Part shown: one piece after another, positions 1-6,004 of the stretch | How positions within the stretch are numbered: position 1 is the stretch's first letter | How the letters are laid out: every line of letters begins with the position of its first letter | Notes under the pieces: model-generated | Database searches by the model: none | Seen by the model: only the letters and a program-made list of their open reading frames with translations | What the model was told of the DNA's origin: nothing | Made by a program: the position numbers and the translations under genes | Source: Desulfoprunum sp. | Lineage (GTDB): Bacteria; Desulfobacterota; Desulfobulbia; Desulfobulbales; Desulfocapsaceae | Length of the DNA: 6,345 nt | Direction: 5' to 3' | Assembly (NCBI GenBank): GCA_030696435.1 | Contig: JAUYSF010000443.1 | Span: forward strand, 1 to 6,345

Positions 1-141
1 TCCTGCCCGGTTGATTTTAGAATGAAAAATCCTGTTCTCCACGCTATGTTATGCTGCAATCAGTATATTTTTTCAAGCTCTACAAGCAGGACAGCAGCAG
101 ACCGCAAAAGTGTTGCATATTCTTTCCTTTTTTTAGCTACA

Positions 142-1068
142 ATGACCACACCTTCAACACGCTCGAAAATTGACCGACTGGCCTTCCATGCCGCTACCGG
201 CTATCATGCATTCAACACCTGCATGCCGCGCTCCGCCTGGCTGGGAATGGGCAGAGGCCTCGGCTCTCTTCTCTATCTCTTTGCCAAAAAATATCGCCGG
301 ATTGCCGAGGCCAATCTGCGCTTTGCCTTTGGCCAGGACACGCCTGAAAACGAAATCCGCCAGATTGTCCGTAACAACTTCCACCAGTTCGGCATGATCG
401 GCCAGGAGTTCATATCATTCAAACAATCTTCTGACAAAACAGGTCAATACGTTGACAGGATGGTGCATGTTGAAGGCGAAGAGCATCTCCTTGCGGCCAA
501 AAAAAAGAGCAAGGCGGTTATCCTCCTCGGGGCCCATTTTGGCAACTGGGAGATGGGCCACCTCTATTACGCCAGGCATTACAACCGCCTCAACTTCATC
601 GTCCGCCGGATCGACAACCCGCTGGTCGAAGAGATCAGATATCGCTACAACACCGAACTCGGTGTGAATATCATCTATAAAAACAGAGGATTAAAAGAAG
701 GAATCCAGCGCCTCAAACAGGGTGAGGATCTGGTGATTTTCGCCGATCAAAACGCCAACCGACAGGAGGGCGTTTCCTGCAACTTTTTCGGCCATCCGAC
801 CACCTCTCTCTATATTGCCCCCAGCCTGGCCCAGAAATATCGGGTACCTCTGGTGCCGATGTTCACCGTCCGGGAAAAGGACAATCAACACCACAAGATA
901 GTCTTCCTGCCGGAAGTGCCGATTGAATACGGCGAGGAAAGTGAGGACATCAAGACACTGACCCAGAGGCAGAATGAGCGCCTTGAGCAGATTATCACTC
1001 TGTATCCCGATCACTGGCTCTGGTGCCACCGGAAATGGAAAATCGATTATCCGGAGATCTACCGCTGA
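142..1068 (+). CDS. HtrB/LpxL-family lysophospholipid (lipid A) acyltransferase
   Basis: The product (308 aa from the ATG at 142) belongs to the HtrB/LpxL/MsbB family. These inner-membrane enzymes transfer an acyl chain, usually from acyl-ACP, onto a lipid A precursor or related lipid. The sequence shows the catalytic HX4E motif as HFGNWE (His132, Glu137), an RRIDNP block at 155-160, an ADQN block at 201-204 and the family's C-terminal WLWCHRKWK ending at 292-300. A weakly hydrophobic segment at about 32-47 could be the N-terminal membrane anchor. Length matches the usual ~300 aa. The frame is open back to an ATG at 22, but the 40 extra residues are low-complexity and unlike the family, so 142 is preferred even though its ribosome-binding site is poor. 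The exact acyl donor and acceptor cannot be read from sequence. It is followed by convergent - strand genes, so it ends its transcription unit. Confidence 0.93.
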   Translation: MTTPSTRSKIDRLAFHAATGYHAFNTCMPRSAWLGMGRGLGSLLYLFAKKYRRIAEANLRFAFGQDTPENEIRQIVRNNFHQFGMIGQEFISFKQSSDKTGQYVDRMVHVEGEEHLLAAKKKSKAVILLGAHFGNWEMGHLYYARHYNRLNFIVRRIDNPLVEEIRYRYNTELGVNIIYKNRGLKEGIQRLKQGEDLVIFADQNANRQEGVSCNFFGHPTTSLYIAPSLAQKYRVPLVPMFTVREKDNQHHKIVFLPEVPIEYGEESEDIKTLTQRQNERLEQIITLYPDHWLWCHRKWKIDYPEIYR

Positions 1069-1080
1069 TCGGAAATTTCC

Positions 1081-1112
1081 CAGGCAAAGAAGGCTGCGGC
1101 CAATCCTGCCTG
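1081..1112 (+). terminator. Possible hairpin downstream of the acyltransferase
   Basis: A perfect 6-base inverted repeat, CAGGCA (1081-1086) and TGCCTG (1107-1112), encloses a second short pairing, GGC (1092-1094) with GCC (1099-1101). It begins 12 bases after the stop codon at 1068. There is no T-run after it, so it is a weak candidate. The oppositely directed terminator at 1143-1182 may instead also stop transcripts from this side. Confidence 0.3.
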
Positions 1113-1142
1113 ATCTGAACTGAGGCAGTACCCCAGAATTAG

Positions 1143-1182
1143 AAAAAGATCGGGGCATCTTCTCGTTTGCAGAAGATACCCC
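1143..1182 (-). terminator. Rho-independent terminator of the cysteine-repeat gene
   Basis: Read on the - strand, GGGG-T-ATCTTCT pairs with AGAAGAT-G-CCCC around a 7-base loop (arms 1182-1171 and 1163-1152, with one internal mismatch). A run of five T (1147-1143) follows shortly after the stem. It lies about 40 bases past the stop codon of the 1222-1443 gene, the expected place and orientation. Confidence 0.75.
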
Positions 1183-1221
1183 GCTTCGTTGTACATCCTT
1201 GATGATTTCGACCGAGCCGGC

Positions 1222-1443
1222 TCAGGCGATCTTCCCCGGTTTGCAGAGACCGCCCGCATCCGGCGCCACCCGCCCACAGGTCTGGCAGGAGTATTTCATC
1301 GCCGCGAGCTTTTCCTTGCAGATATGGTTGATGCTGACATCCGGCATGTTGCAGTACGAACACGAAACGATTTCCTGGGTCGGATTGCAGAGATGACCGG
1401 GATCATCTGCCGTCGCGCCACAGTTTTTGCATGTATGGGCCAT
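1222..1443 (-). CDS. Small cysteine-rich protein with three CxxC-x10-C zinc-ribbon-like repeats
   Basis: This 73-aa protein has nine cysteines in three evenly spaced units: Cys5/Cys8/Cys19, Cys28/Cys31/Cys42 and Cys53/Cys56/Cys67. Each is CxxC-x10-C, with repeat periods of 23 and 25 residues. In the first two units a histidine sits two residues before the last cysteine (GHLC, NHIC), giving a likely Cys3His metal site. In the third that position is glycine (GGLC). Repeats one and three also share a [CN]xCG...A.DxG.LC[NK]P pattern, which suggests internal duplication. There is no signal peptide or membrane segment, so it is probably cytosolic and binds zinc (or less likely iron). I know similar short proteins from Geobacter-like and other sulfur/metal-reducing bacteria only as hypothetical proteins, and assign no function. 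The ATG at 1443 is chosen over upstream in-frame ATGs because an AAGGAG site (1456-1451) stands 7 bases before it and the extension is not repeat-like. Confidence 0.82.
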   Translation of the reverse strand: MAHTCKNCGATADDPGHLCNPTQEIVSCSYCNMPDVSINHICKEKLAAMKYSCQTCGRVAPDAGGLCKPGKIA

Positions 1444-1456
1444 CGTGAATCTCCTT

Positions 1457-1594
1457 ATGAAAGAAAAAAGAAGGACGTTCATAATCCTGGGCTTCTTCCC
1501 TCTCCTGATTTTCTTGGCATGCGCCGAGGCAGCTGCCATCTCGGATGAGGGATTCCGGCCGACAACCGGCGGAAGAGTCCTCCCTATAAAATAA
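1457..1594 (+). CDS. Doubtful 45-aa ORF with signal-peptide-like N-terminus
   Basis: A short + strand ORF encodes a basic start (MKEKRR), a hydrophobic stretch (residues 7-21, TFIILGFFPLLIFLA), then an ACAEAAA segment that would suit signal peptidase I cleavage. It ends after about 20 polar residues. The Cys22 context (FLAC) is only a poor lipobox. Against it: no Shine-Dalgarno site precedes the ATG, it lies antisense to the leader of the cysteine-repeat gene, and its stop codon falls in that gene's candidate -10 box. It may be chance. It is listed because the N-terminal layout is unusually signal-like for a random frame. Confidence 0.2.
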   Translation: MKEKRRTFIILGFFPLLIFLACAEAAAISDEGFRPTTGGRVLPIK

Positions 1595-1613
1595 GAAAGA
1601 CTCTCAGGTTGTC
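1561..1613. repeat. Nested inverted repeat over the cysteine-repeat gene promoter
   Basis: Outer arms GACAACC (1561-1567) and GGTTGTC (1607-1613) are perfect reverse complements. Inside them AGAGTC (1574-1579) and GACTCT (1599-1604) are also perfect. The right outer arm overlaps the candidate -35 box and the right inner arm lies in the promoter spacer. The left arms fall just after the likely start of transcription. It could be a protein-binding site or, if transcribed from the upstream gene, an RNA hairpin. The latter would lack a T-tail. Confidence 0.4.
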
Positions 1614-1615
1614 AA
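1588..1615 (-). promoter_or_regulatory. Candidate sigma-70-type promoter for the cysteine-repeat gene
   Basis: On the - strand a perfect TTGACA (1615-1610) is followed after 16 bases by TATTTT (1593-1588), which matches the -10 consensus at four of six bases. Transcription would begin near 1581, giving a leader of about 138 bases before the ATG at 1443. That leader contains a CCGAG/CTCGG pair (1544-1540 with 1528-1524) that could form a small hairpin. The site lies between the FMN oxidase stop and this gene, where a promoter would be expected. Confidence 0.5.
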
Positions 1616-1657
1616 CGGAGCCCTCATTTTGGCTATTCCTCAGGTCTCGCAATACAA

Positions 1658-2677
1658 TCACCAGCCAAAGAGGATATCAGGCTGGACATCCCGCACATCG
1701 GCTACACCGGTCAAAAGCATTGCCTGTGCCAGCTCATTTTTCATGGTGTTCAGGAGAAAGGCTACACCGTCGGCCCCGCCGCCAAAGGCCCCGACGACCA
1801 GCGGTCGGCCGACCAGCACCGCATCGGCACCCAGCGCCAGATACTTCAGGACATCGGCACCCGAGCGGATACCGCCATCGGCCAGAATGGTGATCCGGCC
1901 TTTGACCGCTGCGGCAATATCACCCAGGACATCAGCCACGCCCGGTGTACAGTCCAGCACTCTGCCACCGTGATTGGAGACGACAAGGGCTGCTGCCCCG
2001 GCCTCGACCGCCAGTTCCGCCTCCTCTACCGTCATAATACCTTTGAGGATGAAGGGCAGGCTGGTCGCGTCGATCACCTCGCGCAGTTCGGCAGGGCTCT
2101 TGGGACCGACCGGCTGACCCTTCAGGGCCATGGTCACAAGCCCCGCCCCGTCGATATCCATACCTACCGCCGGAACGCCCGCGGCCTCTGCCTTTCTGAG
2201 CAACTTGACAATCTCTTCCTGGGCCCGCGGCTTGATGATCGGGATGCCCTCGCCGCCCGTCTTCATGATCGAGTCAAGACCGCCGAGATACATCGCCGGG
2301 TCGGCGCCGTCACCGGTCATGCCGATTGTGCCGGCCTGCCTGGCACCAGCGATCATTATATCGCTGAATTCACCCTCGGTCATACCGCCGCCGAAGTTGT
2401 AGGAGACACCGGTCATCGGTGCAGCAAGTATCGGCATCCCAAGCTCCATGCCAAAAAGAGAGACACCCGTCTGGACGGTTTTGACCGCATGAATGGTCCG
2501 CATATTGAACCGCCATTCGGCCAGGGCTTCGATATTGGCGGTAAACGAGGAGCCGGTACCGACGCCGCCTATGCCCGGTACCTCACCGGCGCAGACAAGA
2601 CCGTTACAATTTGGACATACCCGGCAAGAACCTTTAAGCTTCTCTTTCGCCACTTTCCGCAATGACCTGAGATCCAT
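1658..2677 (-). CDS. FMN-dependent alpha-hydroxy-acid oxidase/dehydrogenase family protein with N-terminal Cys cluster
   Basis: This 339-aa TIM-barrel flavoprotein belongs to the glycolate/lactate oxidase family, which oxidises 2-hydroxy acids to 2-oxo acids. Visible landmarks are the IILKG-type lysine (Lys212), the catalytic SNHGGR motif (His236, Arg239), DGGIRSGADV at 267-276 and GRP at 290-292, which bind the FMN phosphate, and an Asp at 174 or 176 near the usual active-site Asp. The N-terminus carries CRVCPNCNGLVC (Cys18, Cys21, Cys24, Cys29), a CxxCxxCx4C set seen in an anaerobe-type branch of this family and suited to an Fe-S cluster or zinc. The conserved QLY tyrosine region of glycolate oxidase is replaced by IIKPR (147-151), so the true substrate is uncertain. 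The strong AGGAGGAG site (2690-2683) five bases before the ATG fixes the start. It has no membrane segment. It is divergent from the kinase at 2952. Confidence 0.93.
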   Translation of the reverse strand: MDLRSLRKVAKEKLKGSCRVCPNCNGLVCAGEVPGIGGVGTGSSFTANIEALAEWRFNMRTIHAVKTVQTGVSLFGMELGMPILAAPMTGVSYNFGGGMTEGEFSDIMIAGARQAGTIGMTGDGADPAMYLGGLDSIMKTGGEGIPIIKPRAQEEIVKLLRKAEAAGVPAVGMDIDGAGLVTMALKGQPVGPKSPAELREVIDATSLPFILKGIMTVEEAELAVEAGAAALVVSNHGGRVLDCTPGVADVLGDIAAAVKGRITILADGGIRSGADVLKYLALGADAVLVGRPLVVGAFGGGADGVAFLLNTMKNELAQAMLLTGVADVRDVQPDILFGW

Positions 2678-2738
2678 TTTCTCTCCTCCTGAGACGATGA
2701 TTGCAATGACAGACGGTCGACAAACCGGCCGCTACGCC

Positions 2739-2809
2739 TGTCCAATTATATTCAACAAGACAGCCCCCGCAAAATGGGGAATTCTGCCTTTTTTACTATT
2801 CATTGGACA
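2739..2809. repeat. 8-bp inverted repeat in the divergent control region
   Basis: TGTCCAAT (2739-2746) and ATTGGACA (2802-2809) are perfect reverse complements 63 bases apart, start to start, close to six helical turns. The left copy overlaps the first bases of the candidate -10 box of the FMN oxidase gene. The arrangement resembles paired operator half-sites, but two 8-mers could also match by chance. Confidence 0.4.
2745..2772 (-). promoter_or_regulatory. Candidate promoter for the FMN oxidase gene
   Basis: A perfect TATAAT (2750-2745 on the - strand) lies 16 bases after a weak -35 match, TTGCGG (2772-2767). A transcript starting near 2738 would have a leader of about 60 bases ending in the AGGAGGAG ribosome site. 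I found no equally convincing promoter for the + strand kinase in the rest of this 274-base gap. Confidence 0.5.
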
Positions 2810-2936
2810 CCTTGACCAGGCTTATGTTAAACAGGGCCATATTTGTAGACAGCACTCCTTGGCCGCCTTGCGCCTCGCACCAGACATGGCCCACGGGCTG
2901 CCGCCCAACCCGCACAACATATTTATTTAAGAGTTC

Positions 2937-2942
2937 AAGAGG
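2937..2942 (+). promoter_or_regulatory. Ribosome-binding site deciding the kinase start
   Basis: AAGAGG ends 9 bases before the ATG at 2952. The in-frame TTG at 2943 directly abuts this site and so cannot be served by it, which supports ATG 2952 as the start. Confidence 0.6.
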
Positions 2943-2951
2943 TTGTCCCCC

Positions 2952-3875
2952 ATGAAAATAATTGTTTCCGGTTCCCTGGCCTACGACAGGATCATGAATT
3001 TCCCCGAGTATTTTTCCGACCACATTCTGCCCGACAAAATCCATGTCCTCAACGTCTGTTTTCAAGTGGACGGCGTCACGGAAAACTATGGCGGCACGGC
3101 CGGCAACATTGCCTACGCCCTCACCTTGATGGGCGAGAGGCCGCTTATCTCCGCCACCATCGGCAGTGATAATCATAAGTATTTTGAGTGGCTGGCTAAA
3201 AACGATATCGCAATTGCAGGAATCAAGGTCATCCCGCAGGAATTGACGGCAGGCGCCTATATCACCACAGACAAGGCCGACAACCAGATCACCGGTTTCA
3301 ATCCCGGAGCCATGAAGTACTCTTCGGATCTTGATTTTGCCACGCTCGATCCCAACGAGACCCTTTTTCTCGTCTCTCCCGGCAATCTTGCGGACATGAT
3401 CAACTACCCCCGCCTCTGCCGCACCGCAGGAATTCCCTACATCTTCGATCCGGGCCAGGCCTTGCCGGTGCTGCAGGCCGAGGATCTTCTCTCGGCCATC
3501 ACCGGGGCCAAGATCCTCATCGTCAACGATTATGAATTCGACCTTATCCTCGATAAGACCGGGTTGAAGAAGGAAGAATTGCTCGGCAGGGCCGAGACCA
3601 CCATCATCACCCTCGGCGAGTCCGGTTCAATGCTCTATGGGACAGACGGCGAGAAGAAAATCCCGGTCTGCCCGGCAAAAAAAGTGCTCGATCCCACCGG
3701 TGCCGGCGATGCCTACCGGGGTGGCCTGATCAGCGGCCTGATCAATGGCAAAGATCTGGCAGCAAGCGCCCTGCTCGGCAGTGCCTGCGCCTCCTTTGCC
3801 GTCGAATGCTACGGCACCCAGGTCTATCATTTCAGCCCTGAAGAATTCACCACCCGCCTGCAATCTCTGGCTTGA
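2952..3875 (+). CDS. PfkB-family kinase, probable adenosine kinase
   Basis: The 307-aa product belongs to the PfkB/ribokinase family, which phosphorylates sugars or nucleosides with ATP. It has the N-terminal SGSLAYDRIMNFP (6-18) and HILPDKIHVLNV (24-35), YGGTAGNIAYAL (46-57) and DNQITGFNPGAM (110-121) segments that I recognise from proteobacterial adenosine kinases. It also carries the NxxE motif (NDYE, 192-195) for Mg and phosphate, and the C-terminal DPTGAGDAYRGG (247-258) with catalytic base Asp253 and the GAGD anion hole. It would salvage adenosine to AMP in the cytosol, for example adenosine released from the SAH cycle. Length is normal for the family. An upstream in-frame TTG at 2943 is possible but poorly placed. 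Adenosine specificity is inferred from similarity; a ribokinase-like sugar substrate is the alternative. A strong hairpin follows the stop codon and the gene appears monocistronic. Confidence 0.92.
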   Translation: MKIIVSGSLAYDRIMNFPEYFSDHILPDKIHVLNVCFQVDGVTENYGGTAGNIAYALTLMGERPLISATIGSDNHKYFEWLAKNDIAIAGIKVIPQELTAGAYITTDKADNQITGFNPGAMKYSSDLDFATLDPNETLFLVSPGNLADMINYPRLCRTAGIPYIFDPGQALPVLQAEDLLSAITGAKILIVNDYEFDLILDKTGLKKEELLGRAETTIITLGESGSMLYGTDGEKKIPVCPAKKVLDPTGAGDAYRGGLISGLINGKDLAASALLGSACASFAVECYGTQVYHFSPEEFTTRLQSLA

Positions 3876-3886
3876 TCCTGTCTGCT

Positions 3887-3923
3887 AATCCGGGGAATTC
3901 CCTGCAAAGGAACTCCCCGGATT
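3887..3923 (+). terminator. Strong hairpin after the kinase gene
   Basis: Two 15-base arms (3887-3901 and 3909-3923, core CCGGGGA/TCCCCGG) pair with a single mismatch around the loop CTGCAAA, 12 bases after the kinase stop codon. No T-run follows on either strand, so it may act as a U-tail-poor terminator or as a 3' stabilising stem. The position between two same-strand genes argues that the kinase and the reductase are separate units. Confidence 0.65.
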
Positions 3924-4011
3924 GGCTGTAGTACGGTCGACTCTACCAGGTTCAGCCAGAGCACACACCCCTCCCCCTCTCTTCTTTCTGTTTCATCCAG
4001 CCACTTTCTAA

Positions 4012-4041
4012 TTGACATCTGCTGCCGAATAACGGACAAAT
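4012..4041 (+). promoter_or_regulatory. Weak candidate promoter for the reductase gene
   Basis: A perfect TTGACA (4012-4017) is followed after 18 bases by ACAAAT (4036-4041), which matches only the last half of the -10 consensus. It is the best match in the 270-base gap before the reductase, downstream of the kinase hairpin. Otherwise I see nothing gene-like in that gap apart from the ATGAAC direct repeat at 4053-4058 and 4061-4066. Confidence 0.25.
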
Positions 4042-4145
4042 AGAGCTTCGTTATGAACATATGAACGCAATTTACCCATTCAGCAGCCCCCTATTCTTTC
4101 CATTGGACTGCATCGAGCAACAACCCGAATCCCAGAGGAATTATT

Positions 4146-5843
4146 ATGGCAACCCGAAAAATCGTCATCGTCGGCGGCTCGGCAGCAGGGGCCAAGGCCG
4201 CCGCCAGGGCCAGGCGTCTCGATCAGCAGGCCGAGATCACCATCATCCAGAAGGACCCCGATCTGTCCATGGCCGCCTGCGGCTACCCCTACTATGTCGG
4301 TGGCTTTTTCAACGACCGCAACCTGTTGTTGGCAACCCCCACCGGTGTCACCAGAAATGCCGGTTTTTTTCATAAAACCAAAAGGATAACCGCCCTGGTT
4401 GAAACCGAAGTAACCGCCATTGATCGGCAAAAGAAGGCTATCGTTCTCCACGACCTCAAGACCGATGCAACCTCGGAACTGGCCTACGACAAACTCATCC
4501 TCTGCACCGGTGCCCGGACCAACAGACCACCCCTGCCCGGTCTGGAGCTTGATGGCGTCACCACCCTGTTGTCGATGCAGGACACCGATTATCTCCGCAC
4601 GATCCGGGACGCCCAGCAGGTGCAAGAGGCTGTGATCATTGGTGGCGGCCTCATCGGGGTCGAGACCTGCGAGGCCCTGCAGCTCTCGGGAATCCAGGTA
4701 ACCATGGTGGAGTTTCAGGACCAAATCCTGCCTTTCCTCGACTGGGAACTGGCCAAACTCACCGAAAACCATATCGCTGGCAAAGGAGCCCAGGTCATTA
4801 CCGGCCAGGGCGTTCAAGAACTACGGGGCACGGACGGCAAACTCGTAGCCGCCATCCTCCAGGACGGACGGGAAATCCCCTGCCAACTGGCCGTACTGGC
4901 AGTCGGCGTTCGTCCCAATTCCGAGCTGGCCGGGGCCGCCGGCCTTGCCATCGGTAGCCTCGGCGGCATCCTGATCAACGAGTATATGCAGACCAGCGAT
5001 CCCGATATCTACGCCGCTGGTGACTGCGTCGAGATCAGAAACATCCAGACCGGCAGAAACGTCCTTGCACCGATGGGTGATCTTGCCAACCTCCAGGGCA
5101 GGGTCGCCGGTGAAAACGCCGCAAGCGAAAACCGGGCAACCTTTCCGGGCACGATCCAGACCGGCATCTGCAAGGTCTTCGACTTCAACGTCGGCGCAAG
5201 CGGCCTCTCGGAAAAGACGGCAAAGGCCATGGGCATGACCGACTACGAGACGGTGATCAATGCAGGCTCCGACAAACCGGGCTTTATGGGCGGTAAACTG
5301 CTGGTGTCAAAGATGCTGATCGATAAAGCCGACAAAACAATCCTCGGTTACCAATGCGTCGGCCCCGGTGATGTCAGCAGGCAGCTGGCCATGGCCGCCA
5401 TGGCCATTCAGGGCAAACTCAGCATCGATGCCGTGGCCAACGCCGATCTGCCCTATGCCCCGCCCTTCTCCCCGGCCATCGACCACTTTATCGCCACCGC
5501 CCATATCATGCAGAACAAACTGGCCGGCAGATTCAAGGGTATCTCATCGATGAACGTATGGCAGAAACACCAGGCCGGTGAGCGACCATTTTTTATCGAT
5601 GGCCGCGGTCCAGATGAATACGAGCAACTCCGCCTGGGTATCGGCGAGAAACTCATCCCCCTTGGAACCCTGCGGGAACGCCTCGGTGAACTGCCCGAGG
5701 ACAAAAATCAGGAGATCATCTGCTTCTGCAAGATTTCCCTCAGGGGTTACGAAACAGCCCTCATCCTGACTGCCCACGGCTATACCAATGTCAGGGTCAT
5801 GGAAGGCGGCATCATGGCCTGGCCCTTTGCCAGAGAAAAATAG
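4146..5843 (+). CDS. CoA-disulfide/persulfide reductase-type flavoprotein with C-terminal rhodanese domain
   Basis: This 565-aa enzyme is a class of pyridine nucleotide-disulfide oxidoreductase that reduces CoA disulfide, CoA persulfide or polysulfide with NAD(P)H through FAD. Domains in order: FAD-binding GGSAAG (10-15); single active-site cysteine in SMAACGYPYYVGG (Cys45), the SxxxC arrangement of CoA-disulfide reductases; NAD(P)H-binding GGGLIG (166-171) with Glu189 at the end of the second strand, favouring NADH; second FAD motif YAAGDC (289-294); dimerisation domain with the family's YAPPFSP (437-443); and rhodanese domain from about 470 to 562. The rhodanese loop CKISLRG has the sulfur-accepting Cys527. 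Length matches rhodanese-fused relatives such as the Npsr of Shewanella loihica. The site AGAGGAA (4134-4140), 5 bases before the ATG, supports the start. It is likely cytosolic, in sulfane-sulfur turnover or redox defence. Substrate (CoA disulfide, persulfide or O2 as in NADH oxidases) is not settled by sequence. Confidence 0.94.
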   Translation: MATRKIVIVGGSAAGAKAAARARRLDQQAEITIIQKDPDLSMAACGYPYYVGGFFNDRNLLLATPTGVTRNAGFFHKTKRITALVETEVTAIDRQKKAIVLHDLKTDATSELAYDKLILCTGARTNRPPLPGLELDGVTTLLSMQDTDYLRTIRDAQQVQEAVIIGGGLIGVETCEALQLSGIQVTMVEFQDQILPFLDWELAKLTENHIAGKGAQVITGQGVQELRGTDGKLVAAILQDGREIPCQLAVLAVGVRPNSELAGAAGLAIGSLGGILINEYMQTSDPDIYAAGDCVEIRNIQTGRNVLAPMGDLANLQGRVAGENAASENRATFPGTIQTGICKVFDFNVGASGLSEKTAKAMGMTDYETVINAGSDKPGFMGGKLLVSKMLIDKADKTILGYQCVGPGDVSRQLAMAAMAIQGKLSIDAVANADLPYAPPFSPAIDHFIATAHIMQNKLAGRFKGISSMNVWQKHQAGERPFFIDGRGPDEYEQLRLGIGEKLIPLGTLRERLGELPEDKNQEIICFCKISLRGYETALILTAHGYTNVRVMEGGIMAWPFAREK

Positions 5844-5853
5844 TCTCTCATGC

Positions 5854-5886
5854 CTGGTCCTCGTCCGTCTGAATAGCGGAGACCAG
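5854..5886 (+). terminator. Possible hairpin after the reductase gene
   Basis: CTGGTC (5854-5859) pairs with GACCAG (5881-5886), and the pairing can continue past one mismatch with wobble pairs. It starts 10 bases after the stop codon. No T-run follows, so termination is uncertain. Confidence 0.3.
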
Positions 5887-5889
5887 ACC

Positions 5890-5925
5890 TTGAAGGTTGA
5901 AGATCTCTTATGATAGGATATCTTT
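5890..5925 (+). promoter_or_regulatory. Weak promoter-like region upstream of hcp
   Basis: A tandem TTGAAGG-TTGAAG (5890-5902) offers two imperfect -35 boxes. TAGGAT (5914-5919) lies 18 bases after the first and TATCTT (5919-5924) 16 bases after the second, each matching the -10 consensus at four of six bases. A GATCTCT direct repeat (5902-5908 and 5928-5934) overlaps it. I saw no palindrome of the FNR type or of the TTGAC-N4-GTCAA type reported for HcpR. Confidence 0.25.
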
Positions 5926-5937
5926 GTGATCTCTAGA

Positions 5938-5968
5938 ACTGGCAACCTCTTCACTTCTACCTGCCAGT
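5938..5968. repeat. ACTGGCA-N17-TGCCAGT inverted repeat in the hcp leader
   Basis: Perfect 7-base arms (5938-5944 and 5962-5968) are separated by 17 bases and end 22 bases before the hcp ribosome-binding site. It could be an operator or a leader hairpin controlling hcp. Its arms match no regulator site I know. Confidence 0.45.
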
Positions 5969-6004
5969 ATTGCAAATAATCTCAGCCAACAAGGGAGGGT
6001 GACC

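Noticed and set aside
22..141. N-terminal extension of the acyltransferase from the ATG at 22
   Set aside because: The extra 40 residues do not resemble the HtrB/LpxL N-terminus and there is no ribosome site before 22. The start at 142 gives the usual family length.
1444..1539. Upstream in-frame ATGs extending the cysteine-repeat protein to 105 residues
   Set aside because: The AAGGAG site correctly spaced before 1443 and the lack of repeat pattern in the extension favour the shorter protein.
1970..2665. 231-residue open frame antisense to the FMN oxidase
   Set aside because: It is a mirror of a clearly conserved coding sequence, with a composition (Arg/His/Gly-rich) typical of such shadows.
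2764..2793. CCCC/GGGG stem followed by a T-run as a terminator between the divergent genes
   Set aside because: The stem is only four pairs, the T-run is about eight bases away, and no + strand gene ends upstream of it.
2698..2930. 77-residue + strand frame directly upstream of the kinase
   Set aside because: It has no ribosome site, no recognisable motif, and runs through the candidate promoter of the divergent gene.
4053..4066. ATGAAC-AT-ATGAAC as alternative starts for the reductase
   Set aside because: Neither ATG is in frame with the reductase, and the AGAGGAA site clearly serves ATG 4146.
4080..4817. 245-residue - strand frame opposite the reductase
   Set aside because: It is glycine/aspartate-rich, overlaps the FAD domain of a certain gene, and has no motif.
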